DNA of 64,000 nt from Luteimonas sp. FCS-9 (lineage in GTDB: Bacteria; Pseudomonadota; Gammaproteobacteria; Xanthomonadales; Xanthomonadaceae). Both the position numbers and the translations under genes were made by a program. Positions 7,621 through 15,547 of the stretch are shown here, piece after piece. The DNA lies in assembly GCF_001014645.1 (NCBI RefSeq), contig NZ_LASZ01000019.1, positions 1 to 64,000 on the forward strand. Direction: 5' to 3'. Every line of letters starts with the position of its first letter. Positions within the stretch are counted from its first letter, which is position 1. Under the pieces are notes generated by a model. The model was not told the origin of the DNA and made no database searches. It was given only the letters and a program-made list of their open reading frames with translations.

Positions 7621-8241
7621 ATGTCCGCAATGCGCTTCGCTCGTCCGCATGTCCGCCGTTTCGCCCGCGCGGTCGCCCTGGGGCTGGTGTCCGGCAGCCT
7701 GCTCGCCGCGTGTTCGTCCGGCGACGACGTGCCGGCCGGCGCGCAGCCGCCCGATGCGCCGGCGCCTGCCGCGCGGCCGGCGCCGCCATCAGCGCCGGAG
7801 ACGCCAGCGCCTGCGGCGGATACGGCCTCTGCGCCCGCCGGAGAAGGCGGCACGGTCGGCGGCGACGGCTCTCAGATCGAACTCGGTGGGTTGAGCGAGC
7901 AGGAGGTCGGCGACGCGGCGCTCGAGGGCGAACTGGCGTGCAGCTTCTCGCAGAACGGCGCGCCGCCGTTGCTGTTCGCGAAGGGCAGCGTGGGGTCGGG
8001 CGATCCTTCGCAGGGCGTCGTGAAGGTGGGCAGCTACGTGGAGCCGGTGCGTGCGCCCGGCGGTTTCGACGGCATGACCAGCAACCCGACGTTCTCCGGG
8101 CAGGGCAAGACGATCCGCATCGTGGAGACCGGGACGGCGGTCGGGGGCGGCGAGTCGCCCCCGCGTCCGGCGACGCTGACCTACCTGCGTGCCGATGGCG
8201 CGAGCCGCACGTTCGAGGGGCAGTGGCAGTGCGGGCCGTGA
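7621..8241 (+). CDS. Conserved lipoprotein with Pro/Ala-rich linker
   Basis: 206 aa. The ATG at 7621 follows a strong ribosome site (GGAGG, 6 bases upstream). An N-terminal basic region and hydrophobic stretch end in the lipobox LLAAC (C31), so it should be a membrane-anchored lipoprotein. Residues 35-80 are a Pro/Ala-rich low-complexity linker. The remaining 125 residues form the globular part (ELACSFSQNGAPPLLFAKG, VGSYVEPVRAPGGFDGM, LTYLRADGASRTFEGQWQCG), with one Cys near each end that could form a disulfide. I do not recognise a named family. It is monocistronic and divergent from the 116-aa hypothetical. Confidence 0.8.
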   Translation: MSAMRFARPHVRRFARAVALGLVSGSLLAACSSGDDVPAGAQPPDAPAPAARPAPPSAPETPAPAADTASAPAGEGGTVGGDGSQIELGGLSEQEVGDAALEGELACSFSQNGAPPLLFAKGSVGSGDPSQGVVKVGSYVEPVRAPGGFDGMTSNPTFSGQGKTIRIVETGTAVGGGESPPRPATLTYLRADGASRTFEGQWQCGP

Positions 8242-8337
8242 GCCGGTGCGTTGCCTGAGGCGCCAAGCGCGCCTTTCGGGCGCGTCTGCATCGCAACGGG
8301 CCGCAAACGGCGCGATCGGCGCCGTCTGCGCCGCCGC

Positions 8338-8877
8338 TCAGGGCGCGACGGTCCCTTCGATGGAATCGTCGAGCGTCTTGCCGATCGCGGCGCCGATCGC
8401 CATCTTCGTGGCCGCGACGAAATCGCCGTGCTTGTTGTCCCAGTAGTAGCCGGCGACCGGCTGCACGCGGATGACGGTGATCCGCGGGTCGTCCTTGCCC
8501 TCGGTGAACCAGGTCTTCATGACCGGGCTCCACAGCGCCTCGATGCGGTCGCGGTCGCGACTGATCGTGGCGTGGCCGTCGAGCACCAGGAAGCCGGCAT
8601 GCTTGGATGCCTGCAGGAACAGGCGCACGTTCGGATCGGCCTCGATCTCGGCGTTCTTGTGGCTGTCGGCGGCGCTGAGGAACCACAGCGCGCCGGTGTC
8701 GTCCGCCTGCTTGATCGACATCGGGCGCGTGCCGCCGGTATCGCTGCCCGGCAGCGGCGTGGTGCAGAAGAAGCAGGAGCCGGCATCGTCGGACATGTCG
8801 CGGATGCGCGCGGTTGCGTCGGTGGCGGACAGGTCCCGGCGATTGTCCTCGGGCTGGTTGCGGTTGATCGAATCCAT
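8338..8877 (-). CDS. Pyridoxamine 5'-phosphate oxidase-like / general stress protein 26 family
   Basis: 179 aa, ATG at 8877. The split-barrel flavin-binding fold is seen in RPMSIKQADDTGALWFLSAADSHKNAEIEADPNVRLFLQ, followed by FLVLDGHATISRDRDRIEALWSP and the C-terminal ITVIRVQPVAGYYWDN. These features match the stress protein family related to PNP oxidase (GSP26 type), which binds FMN or a similar cofactor and is induced under stress in some bacteria. It lacks the complete catalytic set of true PdxH, so pyridoxine oxidation should not be assumed. A second family member with a basic tail is at 49358-50101. Probably cytoplasmic. Confidence 0.88.
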   Translation of the reverse strand: MDSINRNQPEDNRRDLSATDATARIRDMSDDAGSCFFCTTPLPGSDTGGTRPMSIKQADDTGALWFLSAADSHKNAEIEADPNVRLFLQASKHAGFLVLDGHATISRDRDRIEALWSPVMKTWFTEGKDDPRITVIRVQPVAGYYWDNKHGDFVAATKMAIGAAIGKTLDDSIEGTVAP

Positions 8878-9048
8878 GGCTGTCTCCGTCGTGAGAAGTG
8901 GTGGGCCCGTCGCGCCGCGAGGCGCCGGCCGGTGGGACAGCGTGGAAGCGCGGGGGTGATTTGGGCGTGACCCCCGTGGCGCCGCGCCCATGGCGGCCGG
9001 GCGGTGTTCCAGCTTGCGTCGCAGCGCGAGGCCTGCGACCGTCGCCGG

Positions 9049-9390
9049 ATGACGAAGGTGATCTCCTCTCCAGCGCTGTCGCCCGCCGGCCGCGCCTTCT
9101 CGGTCGTGGCATTGGTCGAAGCGTTCACGTGGGCCGGCCTGCTGGTCGGCATGGTCCTCAAGTACGGCACCGGCACCACGGAAGTGGGCGTGTGGTGGTT
9201 CGGACGCCTGCACGGCGCCGCGTTCCTGGCCTATCTGGCGGTCGCGCTCGTCGCCGCGTGGCGGCTGCGCTGGCCCTGGTGGGCCTGCGCACTGGCGATC
9301 CTGGCGGCATTGCCGCCGCTGGCGACGCTCGCGCTTGAGATCTGGTATCGGCGCCGTGGGCTGTTGTCGCGCGAGCGGACGGCGGCCTGA
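9049..9390 (+). CDS. DUF3817 integral membrane protein
   Basis: 113 aa, ATG at 9049. Three hydrophobic helices are visible: about 16-36 (VVALVEAFTWAGLLVGMVLKY), 50-68 (HGAAFLAYLAVALVAAW) and 72-94. The signature VEAFTWAGLLVGMVLKY and WWFGRLHGAAFLAYL match DUF3817, small inner-membrane proteins of unknown function (YdzA-like). It ends in RRRGLLSRERTAA, a basic cytoplasmic tail. It converges on the 213-aa membrane-anchored protein. No partner is evident. Confidence 0.85.
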   Translation: MTKVISSPALSPAGRAFSVVALVEAFTWAGLLVGMVLKYGTGTTEVGVWWFGRLHGAAFLAYLAVALVAAWRLRWPWWACALAILAALPPLATLALEIWYRRRGLLSRERTAA

Positions 9391-9444
9391 CGGCGTCGAC
9401 GGGCCGCACTCGCGCCGTCGCCCGAATGCGCGGCGACGCCTCGC

Positions 9445-10086
9445 TCAGCCATCGCGACCGAGCTGCTGCGAAAGCTCTCGCGTGAGACGCCGCCGCGCGA
9501 GCAAGCCCTGCAGCTGCCGTGCCTTGATCGTGGTCGGGCGCAACTGCGCGATGCCGTCTGGTCCGTCCTCGACCCGATAGCGCCGCGACGCGCCGCACAG
9601 CTCGGCGTGGCTGGCGGTGATCGTCACGACGGTGATCTCCACGCACTGCAGCGGCATGTCGGGCCGGATGTCCGGATTTTCGGTGCAGGCGCGTTCGATC
9701 ATCGTGCTGAAGCGGCCGAGGTCCTTCTCCTCGCCGCTGCGCAACGGGCCGACGTTGGTGGCGCCCCGCGCGTCGTCGGCCTCGACCTGATGCCGGTCCT
9801 GCCAGCGCTCGTTGCGCTCGGGAATGACCGCGCGGACGACGCGGCCGTCCGGTCCGGTGAGGTCGAGGACGATGTCGAGCAGGTAGACCGGCTCCAGGCC
9901 CAGGTTGGTCACGAAGCAGTGCGCGCTCATGCCGCGTCCTGCGCCGGACGTGATCAGGATCGACGGGCGATGCTGCCGCCGGTAGCTCGACAGGAACACG
10001 TTGAGGTAGACGATCCAGATCAGCGCCGTCAGCCCGCTCATGCCCGCGGCGATGAGCGGTGCGTAGTCGAGCAGCGTCTGCAGCAC
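9445..10086 (-). CDS. Membrane-anchored hypothetical protein, 213 aa
   Basis: The GTG at 10086 is preferred because AGGAGG lies five bases before it; an ATG seven codons upstream (10107) has no comparable site. One N-terminal membrane helix (about 8-30, APLIAAGMSGLTALIWIVYLNVFL) is followed by a soluble domain: SILITSGAGRGMSAHCFVTNLGLEPVYLLDIVLDL looks like a beta-sandwich, and the rest (VVRAVIPERNERWQD, ITVVTITASHAELCGASRRYRVE) continues strand-rich. The C-terminus is helical and basic. It resembles uncharacterised small membrane proteins whose domain reports on the periplasmic or cytoplasmic side; orientation was not determined. No family name is given. Confidence 0.75.
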   Translation of the reverse strand: MLQTLLDYAPLIAAGMSGLTALIWIVYLNVFLSSYRRQHRPSILITSGAGRGMSAHCFVTNLGLEPVYLLDIVLDLTGPDGRVVRAVIPERNERWQDRHQVEADDARGATNVGPLRSGEEKDLGRFSTMIERACTENPDIRPDMPLQCVEITVVTITASHAELCGASRRYRVEDGPDGIAQLRPTTIKARQLQGLLARRRLTRELSQQLGRDG

Positions 10087-10276
10087 GGAGACCTCCTGGG
10101 CCGGCATCGGGCGGGGGAAGGCCGGCCACTGTGACCGCAGCGCCGTGGGGCCGGCGACAAGGCCGGGCACGCGCTGTTTGCCGATCGTGCCCAATCGCAT
10201 GCGGCCGGCCGCGGCGCGGCGTCGCCTGGGACGCGCGGCGTAGAATGCGGGCTCCCTGCACGCTAGGAGAGCGTCG

Positions 10277-10678
10277 ATGCGTCGTTTCCGTCTGTCCGCG
10301 GTTTTCTTCCTGATGTTCGCGACGCTGGCGCTGGCCGCCTGTTCGTCGGGCAAGCCCGAGGCGGCGGTCGAGGCGTTCTACGAGGCCGCGGCGAAGGGCG
10401 ATGTCGAGAAGGCCACCGCGCAGGTGTCGTTCGCCGACGTGCCGGCCAATGGCATGGTGCAGGCCAAGGGCAAGGTGCAGATGATCGTCGGCGAGATGCA
10501 GTCGCGGATCGATGCCAACGATGGCCTGGACGAGGTGGAGGTGCTCGAGTCCACCGTCGACGAGGGCGGCGAGACCGCCCGCGTGCAGGTGCGCGTGGTG
10601 TTCGCCAACGGCAAGGACCTGACCGAGACGCATCGCATGGTCCGCGACGACGGCAAGTGGAAGATCCGCCTGCGCTGA
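10277..10678 (+). CDS. DUF4878-like lipoprotein (NTF2-like fold)
   Basis: 133 aa, ATG at 10277. The signal sequence ends in the lipobox LALAAC (C22). The mature part starts with KPEAAVEAFYEAAAKGDVEKATAQVSF and ends with THRMVRDDGKWKIRL, the helix-then-sheet pattern of DUF4878/NTF2-like lipoproteins. Such proteins are envelope lipoproteins of unknown role. A -10-like TAGAAT lies about 30 bases before the start (10241-10246). The stop is 10 bases before the next gene, so the two are probably co-transcribed. Confidence 0.85.
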   Translation: MRRFRLSAVFFLMFATLALAACSSGKPEAAVEAFYEAAAKGDVEKATAQVSFADVPANGMVQAKGKVQMIVGEMQSRIDANDGLDEVEVLESTVDEGGETARVQVRVVFANGKDLTETHRMVRDDGKWKIRLR

Positions 10679-10688
10679 GCCGCAGGCA

Positions 10689-11264
10689 ATGATCCGCTGG
10701 GCGCTGGCGCTGCTGGCATTCTGCCTGGCGTCGGTGTGCCTCGCAGGCGGCCCGGCACCGCCCGCCGATGCGCAGGCCGGGGATCTGGTGTTCCGGCGCG
10801 GGACCGAATCGGTCAGCGCGATGGTGCTGGCGGTCGACGGCGGCGAGTTCAGCCACGTCGGCATGCTGGTCGGCCATGCCGGCGCCTGGCAGGTCGTGCA
10901 CGCGACACCATCGGAAGTACGCGGCCGCGCCGACGGCGTGGTCGTCGACGACCTGGCCTTCTTTCTCGATCCGGCCCGCAGCCGCGGGCACGCGTTCTAC
11001 CGCGTCGACGCACCCGCCGGCCGCCGCGACGCCGCCGTCGGGCATGCGCTGGCCAGGCGCGGCACGCCGTTCCGCATGGCCGACCCGGCCGGCACCTACT
11101 GCACGCTGCTGGTCTGGGAAGCCTGGCGACGCGCCGGGATCGACCTGGACGTGCACTTCACCCGGCTGGCGCTGCCGTTGATGCAGGGCGACTACCTGCT
11201 GCCCACGCCGCTCAGCCGCTCGGCGCGGCTGCGGCGCCGAGCGGTTGCTGAGGACGGCGGTTGA
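10689..11264 (+). CDS. YiiX-like permuted papain-like hydrolase (NlpC/P60 superfamily), exported
   Basis: 191 aa, ATG at 10689, 10 bases after the lipoprotein stop. A signal peptide covers about residues 1-19. The permuted order is clear: GDLVFRRG at 31-38, the catalytic His in FSHVGML (H56), and the nucleophile Cys later in GTYCTLLVWEAW (C138). These are the landmarks of the YaeF/YiiX group, whose members act as amidases or peptidases on lipids or cell-wall-linked substrates. With the export signal it probably works in the periplasm. A larger relative without a signal peptide is at 58416-59372. Substrate unknown. Confidence 0.85.
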   Translation: MIRWALALLAFCLASVCLAGGPAPPADAQAGDLVFRRGTESVSAMVLAVDGGEFSHVGMLVGHAGAWQVVHATPSEVRGRADGVVVDDLAFFLDPARSRGHAFYRVDAPAGRRDAAVGHALARRGTPFRMADPAGTYCTLLVWEAWRRAGIDLDVHFTRLALPLMQGDYLLPTPLSRSARLRRRAVAEDGG

Positions 11265-11438
11265 CCGCCCATACGGCCCGGATCGCCGCGCGCCTGCGCT
11301 GGGCCGGTCGAATCGCTCTGAACGGGCGGATCGCCCGGAGCGATGCCGCCCGGCTGTGACCACGGCCCCATTCGCGCAGGGCGCGGGCGATTAGGCTGGT
11401 CCACGGGGGATCCTTCCGACGGACTGGAGGCAGGCACG

Positions 11439-11672
11439 ATGAACAGGCGTGGACGCGTGATCGCAGGGATGGTGGCGTTGGTGCTGGGGATCGTGACGGT
11501 GGGCAGCGTCGCCGCGCGCTGGCCGATCCTGGGGCAGGAATGGGCCGAGTGGACGCGCTACGACGCGGCCGGCAATGCGATCGGCGGGGGACGGATCGAG
11601 TGCGACGGCACGGTCCAGACCTGGGGCGATGCTGGCCGGGCACAGGGCTTCACGATTTATCCCTGCCAGTAA
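11439..11672 (+). CDS. Small secreted protein, DUF6289-like
   Basis: 77 aa. The ATG at 11439 has GGAGG about 9 bases upstream. A signal peptide or membrane anchor spans about 1-26 (RVIAGMVALVLGIVTVGSVAA). The remainder contains YDAAGNAIGGGRIECDGTVQTWGD and ends in YPCQ, giving two Cys that could pair. The Y-D-x-x-G-N-x-x-G pattern followed by C-x-G recalls the small exported DUF6289 group of gammaproteobacteria. No function is known. Its end overlaps by 23 bases the broken gene on the other strand, and a hairpin follows directly. Confidence 0.65.
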   Translation: MNRRGRVIAGMVALVLGIVTVGSVAARWPILGQEWAEWTRYDAAGNAIGGGRIECDGTVQTWGDAGRAQGFTIYPCQ

Positions 11673-11832
11673 GTACGGTAGCGGGCGGACGGTGTCCGCC
11701 CGCTGTTCCGGCGCCGAAGCAGGGTGCGCCTTCGTGATCGGACACGACAGGTTCGAGTAGGCGAAGAACGGCACCGGCGTGCGGTGCCGGCGCCAGCAAG
11801 GCCAAGAGTACGACGGGCAGGATTGCCTTCAC
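11650..11832 (-). pseudogene. Truncated second copy of the effector-linked exported protein
   Basis: 60 codons from a GTG at 11832. It encodes a signal peptide (VKAILPVVLLALLAPAPHAGA) and then VLRLLEPVVSDHEGAPCFGAG. This matches the start of the mature 178-aa protein encoded upstream on the same strand (signal, then QRMLTMAIQNKEGVPCFSIPAE): same spacing from signal to the EGxPCF motif. After that point the homology stops and the frame runs through the hairpin at 11680-11704 into the 3' end of the small secreted protein gene. I read it as a remnant of a duplicated partner gene, cut off after about one third of its length. A functional mini-protein is possible but less likely. Confidence 0.6.
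11680..11704. terminator. Strong hairpin after the small secreted protein
   Basis: AGCGGGCGGAC, loop GGT, GTCCGCCCGCT: a perfect 11-bp GC-rich stem eight bases after the stop at 11672. There is no T tract. It also lies inside the 3' part of the truncated gene on the minus strand, which supports that frame being decayed. Confidence 0.6.
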
Positions 11833-11875
11833 ACACTGACAAGTTCGGATGTCGCGTCGCGAATGTGCATCGGCG

Positions 11876-12412
11876 CTACGGTGTGTCATGCGTCGAAATG
11901 TTGCACGCCTGCCATCGACTCTGATCGGAGGCAGGACCATTGCGCACCTGCCGCACCTCGAGGCCCGATACGCTTTGGGCCAGGCAGAATTTGCCGGCGT
12001 AACTTCGGTTGCTCCAGCCCCGCCGTGTTTCTACCGATGCATTGATGAAAGCGTCGTATCGCACGCCCAGGCGCAGAGCACCCACGCTGCCGCGGGTCTT
12101 CAGGCTCGGTCGATCCACGCCGTATTGGATGCAGTCGGACACGGCTAAAGGATCGATGCCATCGGGCGCGACGGCCGTCCATATCTCCCGCACTTCCGCG
12201 CCTGCCGCATCGATCTCCGACACGATGATGGCGTCGACCTTGAGGTCCGTGCCCGATGGCCGTGTCTCCGCCGGAATGCTGAAGCAAGGAACTCCTTCCT
12301 TGTTTTGGATCGCCATCGTCAGCATGCGTTGGTTCGCATCGCACGCAGGGGCGACCGTGAGAACCGCGAGCATGATGGCGGCAAGGCCGGGCGTGGTTCG
12401 TACAGGGCTCAT
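11876..12412 (-). CDS. Exported partner of the PAAR effector, probable periplasmic immunity protein
   Basis: 178 aa, ATG at 12412, whose ATGA overlaps the effector stop: translation is coupled and both come from one transcript. A signal peptide (about 1-25, ending APAC) predicts export; the Cys at its end leaves open a lipoprotein, though the lipobox is not canonical. The mature part holds EGVPCFSIPAETRPSG, IIVSEIDAAGAEVREIWTAV, DCIQYGVD and CLAQSVSGLEV, with several Cys that could form disulfides. I know no family. Position directly behind a T6SS-type toxin, export, and a nearby duplicated remnant are all typical of immunity proteins to toxins that act in the periplasm. The role is inferred from context. 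Confidence 0.7.
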   Translation of the reverse strand: MSPVRTTPGLAAIMLAVLTVAPACDANQRMLTMAIQNKEGVPCFSIPAETRPSGTDLKVDAIIVSEIDAAGAEVREIWTAVAPDGIDPLAVSDCIQYGVDRPSLKTRGSVGALRLGVRYDAFINASVETRRGWSNRSYAGKFCLAQSVSGLEVRQVRNGPASDQSRWQACNISTHDTP

Positions 12413-13584
12413 GGCAGGCTTCTCCGGTCGGTCGGATCTTCGATGAAGAGCGACAGCGCATCCTCCAGCAAGACCAGCGCATCGGGATCGTTGCGATATT
12501 TGCTCTCGTACATCGCGTGGCGTGCGTTCCTGAATTTCACGAGGTAGTAGTCCGCGATGATGTTGCCCTGGGCTTCCATGTTGAAGTCGCCGATTTTCTT
12601 GCCGGGCATCAACGTGTAGTCGTACGAGAGCCCGATCCTGAAGGCGCCGCGCGCCTTGACCGGGTAGTTGAGTTGGTGCTGCCACACATGCACCATTTCG
12701 TGCATGAACCAACGCTGGTCCCGGAGGCCGGACGAAGAGAAATCTTCCTGAAAGTACTCCGGATTGAAGTACATCTCCCCGTTCGGCGTCATGGCCGTAT
12801 CGTCGGGCTGCAGCCCGAACCACAGGTACTCGCCGTTGTGGATGCGGACCTTGTCGTAATCGACGGCGTCGCCGAACACCAGTCGCGACATGGCGATCTC
12901 GCCCGCCGTCATCGGCCGCGATTCGCCTTCCGGCGTGCTGACCGGGCGCGTCGAGCTGCCCACCTGCGCATCGGTCGTCGCGACACCTTCGAGATCGAAA
13001 CGCAGCATCGCCTCGTCGTCGGCGCCGTCGGTTCGCGCGGCGCAGCAGCCAGCCGAGGCCCTGCCGCGAAGCTCGGCCTTCACGATGGCCACAGGCGTAT
13101 CGGTCGCGATCCGCCGCGTGCGTCCGGCATCGTCGGTGGTGCCTTCCACGATGCGGCCGTCCTCGAGTTCCAGCCGGTAGTCGACGTCGGCCAGCAGCGC
13201 GCCGTTCGCGTTGGCGAACTGCAGTTGCTCGTCGTAGCGCGCAGCGCCCACCGCGGCGAGCGCAGCGGCCGCGGCCAGCAGGCCGCCCGTTCCGCCCGAC
13301 GATGCGCCGCTCGACGTTCCGTCCTCGATCAGGACGCGTCGCTGCGAGCCGGCCACGAGTACGCAGCCGCAGGCGCAGCGGTCGCCGTCGCGCGCCACGG
13401 CGGCGCCGTCGATGCGCGTCGTCGGATCGCCCGTGGCGATGCTGGTCGCGCCGTGCCGGCCGCAGACGACCGCATCGCCGACTCGGGCGACGGGCTTGCC
13501 CTCGATATCGGTGAACGGAGAGCCGGCGACGATCGCGCCGCCGCTGCTGGTGCCATCGCCCACGACCGCCCACATTCTGGACAT
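12409..13584 (-). CDS. PAAR-domain protein with C-terminal HExxH metallopeptidase domain (putative T6SS effector)
   Basis: 391 aa from the ATG at 13584; an ATG three codons later (13575) is equally possible. Residues 4-90 form a PAAR domain, the conical tip of the type VI secretion spike: VVGDGTSSGGAIVAGS, GKPVARVGDAVVCGRHG, DGAAVARDGDRCACGC. A Gly/Ala linker (91-115) leads to a middle region with strand-like YRLELEDGRIVEGTTDDAGRTRR. The C-terminal domain has FMHEMVHVWQHQ (HExxH at 295-299) and, 38 residues on, FNMEAQGNIIADYY, in which E337 could be the third zinc ligand. This suggests a zinc peptidase delivered by T6SS. No VgrG, Hcp or sheath gene is in the window. The exported partner overlaps its stop. 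Confidence 0.8.
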   Translation of the reverse strand: MSRMWAVVGDGTSSGGAIVAGSPFTDIEGKPVARVGDAVVCGRHGATSIATGDPTTRIDGAAVARDGDRCACGCVLVAGSQRRVLIEDGTSSGASSGGTGGLLAAAAALAAVGAARYDEQLQFANANGALLADVDYRLELEDGRIVEGTTDDAGRTRRIATDTPVAIVKAELRGRASAGCCAARTDGADDEAMLRFDLEGVATTDAQVGSSTRPVSTPEGESRPMTAGEIAMSRLVFGDAVDYDKVRIHNGEYLWFGLQPDDTAMTPNGEMYFNPEYFQEDFSSSGLRDQRWFMHEMVHVWQHQLNYPVKARGAFRIGLSYDYTLMPGKKIGDFNMEAQGNIIADYYLVKFRNARHAMYESKYRNDPDALVLLEDALSLFIEDPTDRRSLP

Positions 13585-13768
13585 CCTTTGTCTCCCGGTG
13601 CATCCCTTCGCCTGCCGAGGGTAGCAAAAGGCCGCGACGGCGAGGCGCGGACCGGCACATGCGATCGCGGGGAGGTGTGGAGCGACATGCACGGGCGGCG
13701 GCGCGCCCGCCATGCCCGCGCAAGCGGACATCCAGGCGCCAGGCTGCCCAGGAGACGGCGTGCCCCGG

Positions 13769-15349
13769 CTAGTACACCTGCCGCGCTTCCGGCGGTGGCG
13801 GGTTCCACTGGTAGAGCCAGGTCTCGCTGAGCGCGTCGCCGGTGGCCGGGTCGCGCAGGAACAGGCGGATGTCGAGCTGGCCGGTGCCGGGGCCGGGCGG
13901 CACGACGTCGAACATCACGCGGTAGCCCTCGACCGCGTGCAGCGGGCGGGCCGAGACGGTCTCCAGGCGGCCTGCGGTGGCCTGCAGGACCGGTTCGACC
14001 GTGGCGTTGCGGGCGGCCAGCGCGGCCAGCACGCCGCCGGCGAAGTCGACCGCGAAGCGCTGCGACCACTGTTCGCGCGCGAAGCCGATGCGCCCGCCCA
14101 GGCCGGTGCGCGTGGCGACGCACGTGGCCAGCGGGGGGCGCGCAGGCATCGCCTCGCCCCAGAACAGGCGGTAGCCGAACAGCAGCTCGCGGCCGGGCTC
14201 GACCGGCTGCGCGGGGTGCCAGAAGGCGACGACGTTGTCGAAGGTCTCGTCGACGGTCGGGATCTCGACCAGCTGCACCTCGCCGCGCCCCCAGCCGTCG
14301 CGCGGTTCCACCCACAGCGAGGGGCGGCGTTCGTAGAAGACGCCATCGTCCTGGTAGTGGTCGAAGTCGCGGTCACGCTGCAGCAGGCCGAAGCCGCGCG
14401 GGTTGTCGTCGGCAAAGGCGTTGAAGCGCAGCGCACGCGGGTTCTCCAGCGGGCGCCAGAGCCACTCGCCGCCGCCGGTGTGCAGTGCCAGGCCGTCGCT
14501 GTCGTGGATCTCGGGCCGCCAGTCCCAGGCCATGCGACGGTCGTTCTCGCCCGTCTGGTACATGCTGGTCGCCGGCGCGATGCCCAGGCGTTCGATCGCG
14601 GTGCGCGGGTAGAGCGCGCAGTCGACGTCCATCACCAGCGGCTCGCCGGGGGTGATGGCGAAGCGGTAGGCGCCGGCGACCGACGGCGAGTCGAGCAGCG
14701 CGTAGACGACGACGGTGTCGCTGTCGGGCGCGGGACGCTCGAGCCAGAAGTCGGTGAAGTCGGGGAATTCCTCCGGGCGCGGCAGGCCGGTATCGACCGC
14801 CAGGCCGCGCGCCGACAGGCCGTACTGGCCGCTGGCACCGACGGCGCGGAAGTAGCTCGCGCCGAGGAACGCGGCGAAGTCGCGCTTGGGATCGCTGCGC
14901 CGGTTGAGGCGGAAGCCGGCGAAGCCCAGGTCGGCGGGCAGCGCGGCGCCGTCCAGGCCCGAGGCGCCGTAGTCGAACATCGCCGGATCGTAGGCGATCT
15001 CGCGCGCCTGGCCGTCGGCCAGCGCATGCATGCGGACCGGCCGCTTGAAGAACAGGCCCAGGTGGAAGAACTGCGCGAGATGACGCGTGTCGTCCTCGTG
15101 CCACAGCGCGTGATCCTGACGGAAGCGCAGGGCCTGGTAGGCGTCCCAGTCGAGCGCGGCGACCGCATCGGGCGGCGTGGCCGGGCGCGGCGCGTGCGGC
15201 TGTGCGGCCAGCGCGCGGGCGCGGCCCTTGAGCGCTGCGAAGTCGAACGGGGCCGGCGCGCCCAGGCGCAGCGCGGCGAGGACGGAGGTCGGCAGGGCGG
15301 CGGTGCAGAGGGCGGCCAGTCCGCCGTGCAGGAACGAGCGTCGATGCAT
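13769..15349 (-). CDS. opgD: Periplasmic glucan biosynthesis protein D
   Basis: 526 aa, ATG at 15349. The N-terminus MHRRSFLHGGLAALCTAALP has a twin-arginine pattern (RRSFL), as expected for OpgD, a Tat substrate. Family blocks include DWDAYQALRFRQDHALW, FFHLGLFFKRPVRMH, YDPAMFDYG, FLGASYFRAVG, QYGLSARGLAVDTG, MYQTGENDRRMAWDWRPEIHDSDGL and RDRDFDHYQDDGVFYERRPSLWVEP, covering the whole MdoG domain. OpgD-type proteins shape osmoregulated periplasmic glucans, which matter for osmotic adaptation and virulence. OpgG is the close alternative, but the Tat signal favours OpgD. It starts divergently from the zinc peptidase gene. No opgH is in view. Confidence 0.9.
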   Translation of the reverse strand: MHRRSFLHGGLAALCTAALPTSVLAALRLGAPAPFDFAALKGRARALAAQPHAPRPATPPDAVAALDWDAYQALRFRQDHALWHEDDTRHLAQFFHLGLFFKRPVRMHALADGQAREIAYDPAMFDYGASGLDGAALPADLGFAGFRLNRRSDPKRDFAAFLGASYFRAVGASGQYGLSARGLAVDTGLPRPEEFPDFTDFWLERPAPDSDTVVVYALLDSPSVAGAYRFAITPGEPLVMDVDCALYPRTAIERLGIAPATSMYQTGENDRRMAWDWRPEIHDSDGLALHTGGGEWLWRPLENPRALRFNAFADDNPRGFGLLQRDRDFDHYQDDGVFYERRPSLWVEPRDGWGRGEVQLVEIPTVDETFDNVVAFWHPAQPVEPGRELLFGYRLFWGEAMPARPPLATCVATRTGLGGRIGFAREQWSQRFAVDFAGGVLAALAARNATVEPVLQATAGRLETVSARPLHAVEGYRVMFDVVPPGPGTGQLDIRLFLRDPATGDALSETWLYQWNPPPPEARQVY

Positions 15350-15547
15350 GGAGGGCGCAGCTTGGGGCGGAGCGCGCATCCTAGCCAAGCGGCGGCAAGG
15401 TCCCGTTATGGTGCGACGGCACTGCCTGCACGGGCGCTGCACATCGGCGCCCCTAGGCTGGCGCACCCTCGAAGAGGCCCCGCACGGCCGCGATCCATGT
15501 CCGGATCGGCCCCCGCGCGGCGACCTGAGCGCAGCCGGACTTCTCCC

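Noticed and set aside
8338-8877. True pyridoxine 5'-phosphate oxidase (pdxH)
   Set aside because: The split-barrel is present but the length and motifs fit the general stress protein 26 group.
12409-13768. A vgrG or other T6SS core gene next to the PAAR protein
   Set aside because: The upstream neighbour is opgD and the downstream genes are the partner and its remnant. No spike, sheath or baseplate protein is encoded in the window.
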